The notes under the pieces are model-generated. The model saw only the letters and a list, made by a program, of their open reading frames with translations. It was not told the origin of the DNA and made no database searches. The position numbers and the translations under genes are program-made. A stretch of DNA of 64,000 nucleotides from Opitutaceae bacterium BACL24 MAG-120322-bin51 (GTDB lineage: Bacteria > Verrucomicrobiota > Verrucomicrobiia > Opitutales > Coraliomargaritaceae): NCBI GenBank assembly GCA_905182435.1, contig CAJJBN010000002.1:1-64000 (forward strand). Direction: 5' to 3'. This document shows, piece by piece, positions 51,896 through 61,991 of the stretch; the stretch's first letter is position 1; each line of letters begins with the position of its first letter.

Positions 51896-53473
51896 TTACT
51901 TGAGCAGGCAGTTGCCTGTCATCGACTCAGGTTGTTCGAGGCCCATCAGCTCAAGAATCGTTGGAGCGATGTCGCCCAGTGCGCCGCCATCAGCAATCGC
52001 ACGTCCCTTGCAGGCTCCACCGTAAACAACGATCTCGACTGGGTTGAGTGTGTGCGCGGTGTGCGGGCCGTTGTTCTCTGGATTCCAGAGTTGATCAGAG
52101 TTGCCGTGGTCCGCGGTGATCAGCGCATGACCACTCACATCATCCACCGCATCGAGTAGGTCTTGCACGCAGCCGTCCACGATCTCACAAGCCTGGATGC
52201 AGGCTTCGATCACACCTGTGTGACCGACCATGTCAGGATTTGCGAAGTTCACTACGACTAGACCATACTTGCCAGACTTGATCGCTTCGACTGCCGCATC
52301 GCGGATGCCATAAGCCGACATTTCTGGCTTCTCATCATAAGTCGCGCAATCTTTGCGGCTGGGGATGAGTGCACGGTCTTCGCCGGGGAACGGCTCTTCG
52401 CGGTAATCGTTGAAGAAGAACGTAACGTGCGGGAATTTCTCAGTCTCAGCGCAGCGGAACTGAGGGATACCTTTATCAGAAATGTAGCTCGCAAGGATAT
52501 CCTTCATCTTCTCAGGTTTAAAGAAGATGATGTTATCGCACAGACCCTTTTGGTATTCGCTCAAGGTCGAAAAGTGAATGTCGAGCTTTTCGCCACGATC
52601 AAAGCCGTCGAAGTCGTCTTGAATGAAGGCGCGAGTCAACTCACGTGGACGGTCGCCACGAAAGTTGCAGAAGATCACAGAGTCGCCCGTCGCAATGGTC
52701 GCAACGGGCTTGCCATCGGCATCGAGCACAGCGGTCGGCGGGCAAAATTCGTCGCCCTTGGTGCCAGGCGTCTCAGGATTGTCGTATTGGTATTGGATGC
52801 CCGCTTCAGCAGACGTGGCAGTGGTCTCGATGTTGCGACCGGTGAGGCAGTCGTATGCACGTTGCACACGATCCCAGCGGTTGTCGCGGTCCATCGCCCA
52901 GTAGCGACCAGACAGCGATGCGATCTTGCCAAGGCCGATCTTCGCCATTTCGGCTTCGGCTTCTTTGATGAACTGCTTGCCACTAAATGGCCCAGTGTCG
53001 CGACCATCCGTAAAGGCATGCACGTAGAGTTTTTCGATGCCCTCGTCTTTGGCAATGCGGATCAGGCCGTAGAGGTGATCCAGCATCGCGTGCACACCTG
53101 CGTCGGATACGAGGCCCATGAGGTGCAGCGCAGTGCCCTGCGCCTTAGCATTGGCAAGCGACGCCTTAAAGGTAACACTATCCTTCACCGAGCCGGTTTC
53201 GATGCCCTTGTTAATGCGGACGAGCTCTTGATCTACCACGCGACCCGCACCGATGTTTTGGTGACCGACTTCGGAGTTGCCCATTATACCGACTGGCAGG
53301 CCCACATCGAGCCCACATGCCATAATCTCAGTGCGAGGCCACTCGGCGGTGAGGCGATCCGCGCAAGGTGTCTTGGCAAGCTTTACCGCGTTATAGGGGT
53401 CTTGCTCCGAATTATGATTCTCTCCCCACCCGTCGCGGATAATAAGGACTACTGGTTGATAGGATTCAGACAT
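51896..53473 (-). CDS. gpmI: 2,3-bisphosphoglycerate-independent phosphoglycerate mutase
   Basis: A 525-residue Mn-dependent glycolytic enzyme of the alkaline phosphatase superfamily. Start [14 protein letters not shown] with the first metal Asp; catalytic serine in [45 protein letters not shown] and [15 protein letters not shown] with the second metal set; [13 protein letters not shown] near the end. It is slightly longer than the E. coli enzyme (514). No dPGM copy is seen in the window. Confidence 0.96.
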   Translation of the reverse strand: MSESYQPVVLIIRDGWGENHNSEQDPYNAVKLAKTPCADRLTAEWPRTEIMACGLDVGLPVGIMGNSEVGHQNIGAGRVVDQELVRINKGIETGSVKDSVTFKASLANAKAQGTALHLMGLVSDAGVHAMLDHLYGLIRIAKDEGIEKLYVHAFTDGRDTGPFSGKQFIKEAEAEMAKIGLGKIASLSGRYWAMDRDNRWDRVQRAYDCLTGRNIETTATSAEAGIQYQYDNPETPGTKGDEFCPPTAVLDADGKPVATIATGDSVIFCNFRGDRPRELTRAFIQDDFDGFDRGEKLDIHFSTLSEYQKGLCDNIIFFKPEKMKDILASYISDKGIPQFRCAETEKFPHVTFFFNDYREEPFPGEDRALIPSRKDCATYDEKPEMSAYGIRDAAVEAIKSGKYGLVVVNFANPDMVGHTGVIEACIQACEIVDGCVQDLLDAVDDVSGHALITADHGNSDQLWNPENNGPHTAHTLNPVEIVVYGGACKGRAIADGGALGDIAPTILELMGLEQPESMTGNCLLK

Positions 53474-53507
53474 AAATGGTGTGTTGGAATGAAAATACTA
53501 GAATTTG

Positions 53508-54522
53508 TTAAAAAAGATAGCCAAATTGAGACAGGCCGGAAATCGACAGAATCGCAAGGTATAGAAAAAGCAAGAGCACACCTTCACGTCGGCTGACGAT
53601 ATGTCCGCTCTTAAAGATCCATAGCAGCAGCACTGAAAGTAGCACCAGTGCGGGGAACTCGATCAACAGTAATTCATCGTACACATCCATACCGGCAAAA
53701 GCCGACACACCACCACCGATCAAGAGCATATTAAACAAGTTCGAGCCCACGATATTACCAGCACACAGATCGCCATGCCCCGCGCGCACCGCCGCGATCG
53801 AAGCCGCCAACTCTGGCAAACTCGTGCCAATCGCCACGATCGAGAGCCCGATAAACAGATCACTGATGCCCACCCGAGTCGCAATCTCGACGCTGCACCC
53901 AACCAGAAAATCCGCGCCCAAGGCCAACGCTCCCGCGCCAAGCGCAACAATCAACAAAGCCTTGCCCGTCGATTGTATGCTGCAACCCGCTCAGCGCCTT
54001 CGACGAACTCATCGGCAACTGCTTGAGAGTCCTGCTGCTTGGCACCACGCACCATATAGACCAGATAGGCCACCGTCAGCGCCAAGCAAGACCATGCCCT
54101 CAAGGCGATGAAATCCACCGCCAAGCGCAAACACGGCTAAATAACAGCGTGACCAAAATCAGAATCGGCACCTCGCGACGAATCAGACGTAGGTTAATCT
54201 TCAGCGGCGATATAATCGCCGCGACACCGAGTATCAGGCCGATATTGGCGATGTTACTACCGAGGATATTGCCCAACGCGATGCCGGGATTGTCCTCAGC
54301 GGCTATCAGCGAGGTCGCCATTTCAGGCATCGAGGTCGCAATCGACACCACAGTTAGGCCAATGACCACGGGATTGATCTTCAAGTTACTCGAAATCGCC
54401 ACGGCGCCATGGGTCAACCAATCGCCGCCGAAAGCCAGCGCGACAAATCCCACCAACATTACAGCTAAGAGTGCCCATAGTGGGAAATTTAAATACGGAA
54501 GACTGAAAAGTGCGAGTGTCAT
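53508..54522 (-). CDS. CaCA-family Na+/Ca2+ exchanger, frameshifted
   Basis: A YrbG-like exchanger with two alpha repeats: [15 protein letters not shown] in the N-half and [15 protein letters not shown] in the C-half, each followed by [15 protein letters not shown] or [15 protein letters not shown]. About ten membrane helices are expected. The coding frame changes near 54140, 54085 and 53965; the bridging parts are [18 protein letters not shown] and [19 protein letters not shown], which complete the central membrane segment and cytoplasmic loop. Corrected length is about 338 residues. The ion exported cannot be proven. Confidence 0.85.
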
Positions 54523-54675
54523 TGGATTTTAAAAGAAAGGCACGGCAGCTGCCTGATCGAGCCCAGTCTAACAAGCGCGAAAGCTAAACATCTGCGAGAA
54601 AATTCTGTGTGCTTGACTTGAGGAGTCAAAAAAACACACTGCGCCGTTTTTACATCGCCCTCGGTCTCTAATATC

Positions 54676-57504
54676 ATGGCTCTAGACCTCAAAAATACGC
54701 TCAACCTCCCAGAAACCGCCTTTCCAATGCGCGGTAACCTCGTGGAACGCGAGCCCGCTCGGATTGAGCACTGGGAAAAACTCGATCTTTACGGCAAAAT
54801 TCAAGCTAAGAATGCCGCCGGTAAGAGCTTCATTTTGCACGACGGCCCACCGTTCACCAACGGCGACCTGCACCTTGGTCATGCCCTCAACAAGACGTTG
54901 AAGGACACCATCTTACGTTTCAAATGGATGCAGGGCTACAACGCTCCTTACATCCCAGGTTGGGACAGTCATGGCCTACCGATCGAGCACAAAGTCTCCC
55001 GCGAACTGCAAGAGACTGGCCGCACTGACTACACCGCACTCGAAGTGCGTGAAGCCTGTGCAAAATTTGCTGACAAATATCGTCTAAGCCAGCGCGAACA
55101 ATTCAAACGCCTTGGAGTGTTAGCCGATTGGGACAATGAATATTGGACGATCCACCCAGAATACGAAGCGACTGAACTCGAAACTTTCGCCAGCTTCGTA
55201 GAAAAAAATATTGTTTACCGCAGCAAGAAGCCGGTTTACTGGTCGATCCCTTGCGCGACCGCTCTGGCCGAAGCTGAGATCGAATACCGCGACCACAAGA
55301 GCGTGTCGATCTATGTAAAGCTCGCCCTCTCCCCTGAAGCACTCAAGGCACTCGCGCTCGAAGAGCCCGCTTCGGTGCTGATATGGACCACCACGGCATG
55401 GACTTTGCCCGCCAACATGGCAGTCTCTGTGAATCCTAAGATCGAATACAGCGCGATCAAGACCAGCAACCAAGGCACGATCATCGTCGCCACGGCACTA
55501 CGCGATGCGGTTATCGAAGCCTGCAACCTCGAAGATGCCGAAACGATCAACACTTTCCTCGGCACCGCGATGGAGAAGCTCGAAGCGCGTCATCCATTCA
55601 TTGACCGCCCAAGCCCGATCCTACTGGCCGACTATGTCACTACAGAAAGCGGCACCGGTTGCGTGCACACTGCGCCTGGCCACGGCCAGGATGACTACAT
55701 CACTGGCATCAACAACGGCATCGAGGTGTATTGCCCACTCGATGACAACGGCTGCTACGTCGACGATGGCCAAGTGCCCGCCGAACTCGTCGGCCTCTCC
55801 GTGCTCGAAGACGGTAAAATCAGCGATGCCAACCGCGGCGTCCTTAAGATCACCGCTCAAAACGGCTCACTGATTGCCAAGAAGACCATCACCCACAGCT
55901 ACCCGCATTGCTGGCGTTCGAAAACCCCCGTGATTTTTCGGGCAATGGATCAATGGTTCATCGCACTCGACAAGGGTGGCGATCGTAAGCTCGCACTCGA
56001 CGCACTCAAAGATGTGACCTTCATTCCAGCTTGGGGTGAGAAGCGTATCCGCGCCGCAGTTGAGAACCGTCCAGACTGGTGCATCAGTCGCCAGCGCACA
56101 TGGGGCGTGCCAATTCCTGCCTTTTACAATGAAGACGGCGAAGCATTCATCGACGCCGACGTCATCCGTGCCATCGCCAAGAAGGTCGCAGTCAGCGGCA
56201 CCAACATTTGGTTTGAGCAAACAGCTGCAGAGCTGCTTGAAGGCATCACTTTGCCAGCAGCTTGGCCTGCAGCGGATCAACTCAAATCTGGCACTGACAC
56301 ACTCGACGTCTGGATCGACTCCGGCACAAGCCACCGCGCCGTGCTTCAGAAGCGAGCCAACCTGAGCTGGCCTGCAGACCTCTACCTTGAAGGTAGCGAT
56401 CAACACCGCGGCTGGTTCCAAAGTTCGCTCTGGACTTCAGTCATTGCCGACAAGGCAGCACCGTATAAGACTCTACTGACTCACGGTTTCGTCGTGAAGG
56501 AAGACGGCACCAAACTCTCGAAGAGCGACGGTGCGGCACGCCCACTCCCCGAATGGATTCAAAGCTACGGCGCAGACGTCGTGCGCCTCTGGATCTGCTC
56601 GCAGGACTACCGTAATGATGTGCCAGTCTCCGATAAGATCGTGCGCAATGTTTCGAACAGCTATCGTAACATGCGCAACACCCTGCGCTTCCAGATCAGT
56701 AATCTGTTCGACTTCGACGCAGCCACCGATGCGGTGCCACTCGCAGACCTCAACGCGATCGACAAGTGGGTGCTCGACGAGCTCGCACAACTCGTGCGTA
56801 AAGTCACCGAAGCCTACGAAGCTTACGAATTTCACCGCGCATTTAAGGATATTATTGATCCGTTCTGCGCGAATGTGCTTTCGGCCACTTACCACGACAT
56901 CCTCAAGGATCGTCTCTACACTTGTGCACCCAATGATCCGCTCCGCCGCTCTTCACAGACAGCGATCAGCATCATCTTCAGCGTATTCACACGCTTAGTC
57001 GCTCCATTGATACCGCACACTGCGGATGAGGCATGGAGCTATGCCCAAAACGATAGCGACTTTACCGACGAGCCAATCGCACTCAGCGACTGGCCGTATG
57101 TGGACAGCGCATGGGATCAGCCAGAAGTCGCCGCCGACATCAGCGCCTTACGCACCTTCCTCTCCGAAAAGCTCAACGATGGTCTGGAACAACTGCGCCA
57201 AGATAAAGCCATTGGACAGAGTCTCGACGCGAAAGCAACGATCACTGGTTCGCTCAGTGATCCAGAATTCGCTCGCCTCAAACAATATGAGTCCGATTTA
57301 CCAGAACTCTTTATTCTTTCACAGGTTACTGTGACCGAAGACTCAACAGCCACCGAGCTCACAGTCGAAGTCGCTCATGCCGATGGCGTACGCTGCCCAC
57401 GTAGTTGGCGCTGGGTGCCTGCGCTGGTCGAGACCGATACTTGGGGCGCTGTCTCCCCTCGCTGCGCTAAAGTACTTAAACAAGTTTTACATTCTACTAA
57501 ATAA
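54676..57504 (+). CDS. ileS: Isoleucyl-tRNA synthetase
   Basis: A 942-residue class I synthetase. HIGH motif in NGDLHLGHALNKTLKD, KMSKS in DGTKLSKSDGAARP, the editing-domain signature VLIWTTTAWTLPANMAVSV, and SDQHRGWFQSSLW. The C-terminal zinc ribbon is degenerate: GVRCPRSWRWVPALVETDTW and VSPRCAKVLKQV keep only two of the four cysteines seen in E. coli IleS. Followed 20 bases later by the DksA-like gene and then lspA. I see no T-box leader. Confidence 0.96.
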   Translation: MALDLKNTLNLPETAFPMRGNLVEREPARIEHWEKLDLYGKIQAKNAAGKSFILHDGPPFTNGDLHLGHALNKTLKDTILRFKWMQGYNAPYIPGWDSHGLPIEHKVSRELQETGRTDYTALEVREACAKFADKYRLSQREQFKRLGVLADWDNEYWTIHPEYEATELETFASFVEKNIVYRSKKPVYWSIPCATALAEAEIEYRDHKSVSIYVKLALSPEALKALALEEPASVLIWTTTAWTLPANMAVSVNPKIEYSAIKTSNQGTIIVATALRDAVIEACNLEDAETINTFLGTAMEKLEARHPFIDRPSPILLADYVTTESGTGCVHTAPGHGQDDYITGINNGIEVYCPLDDNGCYVDDGQVPAELVGLSVLEDGKISDANRGVLKITAQNGSLIAKKTITHSYPHCWRSKTPVIFRAMDQWFIALDKGGDRKLALDALKDVTFIPAWGEKRIRAAVENRPDWCISRQRTWGVPIPAFYNEDGEAFIDADVIRAIAKKVAVSGTNIWFEQTAAELLEGITLPAAWPAADQLKSGTDTLDVWIDSGTSHRAVLQKRANLSWPADLYLEGSDQHRGWFQSSLWTSVIADKAAPYKTLLTHGFVVKEDGTKLSKSDGAARPLPEWIQSYGADVVRLWICSQDYRNDVPVSDKIVRNVSNSYRNMRNTLRFQISNLFDFDAATDAVPLADLNAIDKWVLDELAQLVRKVTEAYEAYEFHRAFKDIIDPFCANVLSATYHDILKDRLYTCAPNDPLRRSSQTAISIIFSVFTRLVAPLIPHTADEAWSYAQNDSDFTDEPIALSDWPYVDSAWDQPEVAADISALRTFLSEKLNDGLEQLRQDKAIGQSLDAKATITGSLSDPEFARLKQYESDLPELFILSQVTVTEDSTATELTVEVAHADGVRCPRSWRWVPALVETDTWGAVSPRCAKVLKQVLHSTK

Positions 57505-57524
57505 CACCCCACACTATTCTATCA

Positions 57525-58700
57525 ATGACTATCAAAAAGACCAAGGCACCCGCGGCTAAAAAGCCTGAAGCTAAAAAAACCGTCAAAAAGACTGCGGCTA
57601 AGAAATCCGCAACTAACACAGTTGCGAAAAAAGCTCCGGTTAAAAAATCCGCAACTAAGACAGTTGCGAAAAAAGCTCCGGCTAAAAAATCCGCAACTAA
57701 CACAGTTGCGAAAAAAGCTCCGGCTAAAAAATCCGCAACTAAGACAGTTGCGAAAAAAGTTCCGGCTAAGAAATCCGCAACTAACACAGTTGCGAAAAAA
57801 GCTCCGGCTAAGAAATCCGCAACTAACACAGTTGCGAAAAAAGCTCCGGCTAAGAAATCCGCAACTAACACAGTTGCGAAAAAAGCTCCGGCTAAGAAAT
57901 CCGCAACTAACACAGTTGCGAAAAAAGTTCCGGCTAAGAAATCCGCAACTAAGAAAGCCGCTAAAGCCGTGCCTTTAGTAAAGAATCCATCCGTCGCACG
58001 CGAAGGTGAAGCTGCTAGTAAAAAAGCGGCACCGATCGCCTTCTCCTTTGATGACGTAGAGGCACTCGTTGCGACTCGTAAGAAGGAAACTAAATCGGTT
58101 CCCGAAGCGCCGGCTAAGAAGAAAGACGTACCTGTTAAAAAGAAGACTACCGTCGTCGATAAGCCTGTTGAAAAGCGCGTGCTCGGCGCTGCCTCACTCG
58201 CAGATATTCTAGGCTTCAACCCAGCAGAGAAGAAGAAGGTCACTTCACTCGAAGATGAATCAATTCCTAAAAAATGGAAGAAATATTACAAGCTCCTGCT
58301 CGACCTGCGCCAACACGTCAGCGATGAACTCGACCTCCACACCTCCAACACGCTGCAGCACGCATCCCGCGATGAAGGAGATCACAAACTCGAATCTGAC
58401 GCTGGCACCGATGCCTTCGACCGCGACTTTGCACTCAGCCTTGTATCAAGTGAGCAAGAAGCCCTCAACGAAGTCGAAGAAGCGATTATTCGCATCAAAG
58501 ATGGCACCTATGGCGTCTGCGAAGTCACAGGTAAAACAATCAGTAAAGAACGCCTCGCAGCCGTGCCGTTTGCTCGCTACTCAATCGAAGGTCAAGCGGA
58601 GTTCGAGAAGAACCAACGCCGTAAGATCGAGCGCAATACAGGTGGACTTTTCGCGGACAGTGCCGATGCACCGAAGATCACATCGGACGATGAAGATTAA
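57525..58700 (+). CDS. DksA/TraR-like protein with long Lys-Ala repeat N-terminus
   Basis: 391 residues. Residues 1-150 are a histone-H1-like tail of KKSATNTVAKKAPA repeats (14 residues). Residues about 245-370 form a DksA/TraR-like coiled coil and zinc-finger region: KKWKKYYKLLLDLRQHVSDE, DRDFALSLVSSEQEALNEVE, DGTYGVCEVTGKTISKERLA. Only one of the four zinc cysteines (GVCEVTG) remains, so it is probably a zinc-free fold. The tail could bind DNA or RNA. It lies between ileS and lspA, an order I recall from other Verrucomicrobia. Confidence 0.85.
   Translation: MTIKKTKAPAAKKPEAKKTVKKTAAKKSATNTVAKKAPVKKSATKTVAKKAPAKKSATNTVAKKAPAKKSATKTVAKKVPAKKSATNTVAKKAPAKKSATNTVAKKAPAKKSATNTVAKKAPAKKSATNTVAKKVPAKKSATKKAAKAVPLVKNPSVAREGEAASKKAAPIAFSFDDVEALVATRKKETKSVPEAPAKKKDVPVKKKTTVVDKPVEKRVLGAASLADILGFNPAEKKKVTSLEDESIPKKWKKYYKLLLDLRQHVSDELDLHTSNTLQHASRDEGDHKLESDAGTDAFDRDFALSLVSSEQEALNEVEEAIIRIKDGTYGVCEVTGKTISKERLAAVPFARYSIEGQAEFEKNQRRKIERNTGGLFADSADAPKITSDDED
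57600..57955. repeat. 42-bp in-frame tandem repeat
   Basis: About eight near-identical copies of a 42-base unit (AAATCCGCAACTAACACAGT followed by TGCGAAAAAAGCTCCGGCTAAG) encode the KKSATNTVAKKAPA repeat. Some units alternate AACACA with AAGACA and GCT with GTT. Copy number is likely to vary between strains. Confidence 0.92.
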
Positions 58701-58845
58701 ACGCACGACACACGTACCCCTAATATCAATTACAATATAGTTTGTGCGTTTCTGGCGTTGAGTCAGGAACGTATCAAAGAATCATACTGGCATAAGGCCA
58801 GTCACTGCAGATTTTTAGCGAGCGGGTTTATGCCGCGTTTCCTGT

Positions 58846-59412
58846 ATGACAGACCGGCTCCATTCCACGTTGAACTCGAATACTCAAAGCACTTCCTACA
58901 AGCGTTTACTGATCACTGCGCTGATCGTGTTTGCGCTCGATCAGCTCACCAAGATCTGGATTTTCAACACGATGGCGTTGGATAGTTATTTCTATCCGCA
59001 CGATGCCGATGTCATCGAAGTGATCAAAAACTTCTTTTACATCGTACATATTGGCAATGAGGGCGCGGCATGGGGAATGTTCTCAGGCCACGGCGAGATT
59101 CTCGCCCTCTTCGCATTGATAGCACTCGCTACGATTTACAGATTCCGCCACACACTTGAGCTCCACCGCAGCACGATGCAACTCGCATTTGGCTTACTAA
59201 TCGGCGGCGTGCTCGGCAACCTCGTTGATCGCCTGGTACACGGACATGTTATCGACTTCTTGGATTTCCATTTAGGCTTCACCCTTCCTTGGGTACTGCC
59301 GACTGGTCGCTACCCCGCGTTTAACGTAGCAGACTGTGGCATCGTGATCGGCGTATTCGCCTACATCATCTTGAGCTTCTTTCAAGCCGAAGTTTCTGAA
59401 GAAAAAACGTAG
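58846..59412 (+). CDS. lspA: Lipoprotein signal peptidase (SPase II)
   Basis: A 188-residue inner-membrane aspartyl protease with four helices. ALIVFALDQLTKIWI starts helix 1; NEGAAWGMFSG, IGGVLGNLVDRLVHGHVIDF with the first Asp and FNVADCGIVIG with the second Asp. It cleaves prolipoproteins such as the one at 48333. The N-terminus is about 15 residues longer than E. coli LspA. An in-frame ATG further on cannot be excluded. Confidence 0.93.
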   Translation: MTDRLHSTLNSNTQSTSYKRLLITALIVFALDQLTKIWIFNTMALDSYFYPHDADVIEVIKNFFYIVHIGNEGAAWGMFSGHGEILALFALIALATIYRFRHTLELHRSTMQLAFGLLIGGVLGNLVDRLVHGHVIDFLDFHLGFTLPWVLPTGRYPAFNVADCGIVIGVFAYIILSFFQAEVSEEKT

Positions 59413-59636
59413 ATGATCATCAAAATGGTCGGCATCATTATTACTGCGGCGAGAGTTTTATATGATCTGCTGATTGTATGCTATTCTATTACACGACCAG
59501 ATCTATGCCATCGAAGAACACCGCCAGCAGCCGATCAAATTCGACCTGAAAGTATTTACCGGTAGAAAAATTCATTTAACCGTTTACTACCCTAGGCGTT
59601 GCAATCACTGCGGTTCCCCTTTCAGATACGCGACTC

Positions 59637-60521
59637 ATGCAGACCGCTTCGCTCTCCCCCTACTTCATTGACCGCGTGTCACACGTCCGCGAGGACAACG
59701 TGTGGATTCAAGCGCAGCTCGACGCTGGCAGCACACGACTGATCGCCGTCTATCAATCATCGGTACTCTGCCACAATTACGACCCCGGACGCCCTTGTTT
59801 CCTCTCTCATTCGCAAGTGACTGCCGCCCCTGAGAGCTTGGTCTTTTTAGGGCAGGTCGATGGCATCGCCTATTTTAGCCTGTCGATTCAAACTAGCGAA
59901 GCCGCAGAACAACTCTGCAGCGCACAGCAGGCGACCTTTCAAGCCTACGCCGTATCTGCGCCGATGCTGGAATCTGAATATCACGAGCTACTCTCACTGG
60001 CCTGCTTTAGCAGCTACTGGCATAGTCGAAATCACTACTGTGGCAGCTGCGCTAGCGCTACGGAAATATCTAGTGCTGGGCACATGCGCGTCTGCACCTC
60101 AACGGACTGCGCGCAGCGATATTTCCCCAGTATGGATCCTGCCATCATCGTATTAATAGAACATGAGGATCGATGCCTACTGGGCCGACAGGCACATTGG
60201 CCCGAAACGATGTATTCGACCTTAGCTGGCTTCGTCGAACCCGGTGAAACTATCGAAGCCGCCGTGGCTCGCGAGGTTAACGAAGAAGCTGGTATTCAAA
60301 TCGAAGATATACGCTACCATTCCTCTCAGGCCTGGCTCTTTCCTAATTCGCTGATGCTCGGCTTCAACGCTAAAGCCACCAGCACAGATCTACAACTGGA
60401 TGCCAACGAACTCGAAGCTGCCGCCTGGTTCACCCGTGATCAAATCCGAGCCCAGCCGCAGATGCTGCCAAATCAAAAATCGATTTCATACGCATTGATT
60501 CAGGATTGGTTGAATCGCTAG
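59637..60521 (+). CDS. nudC: NAD+/NADH pyrophosphatase (NudC-type Nudix hydrolase)
   Basis: A 294-residue protein with three parts: an N-terminal domain, a zinc ribbon (YCGSCASATEI...RVCTSTDCAQRYFP) and the Nudix domain (GFVEPGETIEAAVAREVNEE AGI). The family stretch SQAWLFPNSLMLGF corresponds to SQPWPFPxS of NudC, with Trp-Pro changed to Trp-Leu. NudC hydrolyses NADH and can remove NAD caps from RNA. It is on the plus strand downstream of lspA. Confidence 0.92.
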   Translation: MQTASLSPYFIDRVSHVREDNVWIQAQLDAGSTRLIAVYQSSVLCHNYDPGRPCFLSHSQVTAAPESLVFLGQVDGIAYFSLSIQTSEAAEQLCSAQQATFQAYAVSAPMLESEYHELLSLACFSSYWHSRNHYCGSCASATEISSAGHMRVCTSTDCAQRYFPSMDPAIIVLIEHEDRCLLGRQAHWPETMYSTLAGFVEPGETIEAAVAREVNEEAGIQIEDIRYHSSQAWLFPNSLMLGFNAKATSTDLQLDANELEAAAWFTRDQIRAQPQMLPNQKSISYALIQDWLNR

Positions 60522-60646
60522 AGGCACAGAAACGAAATCGGAGGCCGACTATGGCCTGTCGCGGGTCGCGCAGGCATTGACTAGCGCGGATGATCGACCC
60601 TCGCACAGATTACTTCGCATAAAAAACTGCACACCGAGCGAGCGTC

Positions 60647-61789
60647 TCAATAGCCACGTAAATCGAGGCCGTCGCTCTGAACCATTGCTACACGCTGACC
60701 CATCTTCTTTTGAATCACACCAAAGTGATGCTCCTCTGCTGGAGTAATCAGCGAAATGGCCTCACCCGAGGCACCCGCACGGCCGGTTCGACCGATGCGG
60801 TGGATATAGTCCTTCGGCGAACGTGGAAGTTCGTAGTTGATCACGTACGACAGGCAATCGATATCGATCCCGCGTGCTAATAAGTCGGTCGATACCAGCA
60901 CCGTCACACGCCCATCCTTGAATTTCTTCAAAGCGTCGCGCCGCACATTCTGCCCCATTTTAGAATGGATGGCACAGGCATTGATTTTATTTTTAACCAA
61001 CTTCGCGGTAACATTATCCGCCTTCTTGTGGGACGACACAAACACCAGCACCTGCTGCAACTGCTCATGCTTGATCAGGTAGCGTAGCAATACACCCTTG
61101 CGCTCTTCAGTCACAAAATAGCCCTCCTGATGAATCTGCTGGGGCGACTCTCCCACTTCATCAATCTGCAACACTAGCGGATCCTTTAAAATCAATCGTT
61201 GCATCGCAGATACATCCTCACTGAGCGTGGCCGAGAACAGCAAATTCTGACGCTTGACCGGCAGTAACCGCAGCAGCTGATCCACCTCCTCCTGAAAGCC
61301 AAGGTTTAACATTTTATCCGCTTCATCCAGTACCAGCGTCTGAATATTGGCAAGCCGCACGGCATTTTTCTCGATCAAATCGAGCAGTCGACCGGGCGTT
61401 GCGACCAAGACATCCACCCGCCGCAAGGCCTGCATCTGCGTGTTGATCGAAACTCCGCCATACACGGCGAGGCAGCTAACACCCGATGTTAAACTCGGCA
61501 AGAACTCCCGAAAGACCTGCGTCACTTGATCCGCCAACTCACGCGTCGGCACTAGAACCAACACTGTAGGATCTCGATGTTGTGAGATTTGTGCCACTTC
61601 CAGTTGCTGTAAGATCGGCAATACAAAGGCCGCCGTTTTCCCCGAGCCAGTCTTCGCAATCCCAAGAACATCCTGTCCTTTCAGGATCGCTGGAATCGCC
61701 GCAGACTGAATCGGCGTCGGCTCGGCATAATTAAAGTGCGAGAGCGACTTTGAGAAGAATGGAGCAAGTCCGAATTGGGAGAATGGCAT
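60647..61789 (-). CDS. DEAD-box RNA helicase
   Basis: About 380 residues, core only. Q-motif HFNYAEPTPIQSAAIPA, Walker A AKTGSGKTAAF, VPTRELADQ, TPGRLLD, VLDEADKMLNLG, FSATLSEDV, VSTDLLARGIDI and [11 protein letters not shown]. It has no RGG tail, so it differs from the helicase at 45.6-47.0 kb. ATG 61789 (MPFSQFGLAPFF) precedes the conserved start; ATG 61849 would add 20 residues. Role in RNA remodelling is inferred from family. Confidence 0.93.
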   Translation of the reverse strand: MPFSQFGLAPFFSKSLSHFNYAEPTPIQSAAIPAILKGQDVLGIAKTGSGKTAAFVLPILQQLEVAQISQHRDPTVLVLVPTRELADQVTQVFREFLPSLTSGVSCLAVYGGVSINTQMQALRRVDVLVATPGRLLDLIEKNAVRLANIQTLVLDEADKMLNLGFQEEVDQLLRLLPVKRQNLLFSATLSEDVSAMQRLILKDPLVLQIDEVGESPQQIHQEGYFVTEERKGVLLRYLIKHEQLQQVLVFVSSHKKADNVTAKLVKNKINACAIHSKMGQNVRRDALKKFKDGRVTVLVSTDLLARGIDIDCLSYVINYELPRSPKDYIHRIGRTGRAGASGEAISLITPAEEHHFGVIQKKMGQRVAMVQSDGLDLRGY

Positions 61790-61991
61790 AAGTGGAAATG
61801 TAAAATGAAACCGCACGAAATAGACCGCAGTCGCAAACTTCAAAGCCAATAACAGAACCCAGAGAACGACTGATGTCGAAACGTTTTCCGCTCTGAAACG
61901 AAAACGGCTTGCTGCGAAGGGCTGCCGAAGATGATACAGTCACTCGCTGCCATCGTTCGAGTACACACAGCACTGCTGAGCAGCGCAGACG

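Noticed and set aside
52427-53596. 389-residue plus-strand frame opposite gpmI
   Set aside because: It covers a complete gpmI in antisense and shows no family features; biased codon use on the other strand explains it.
54600-54675. T-box leader before ileS
   Set aside because: The upstream space is too short and no T-box sequence or specifier stem is visible.
57497-58243. 248-residue minus frame with LADFLAGAFFATV repeats
   Set aside because: It is the antisense reading of the 42-bp repeats in the DksA-like gene; the hydrophobic repeats are a by-product of the Lys/Ala codons.
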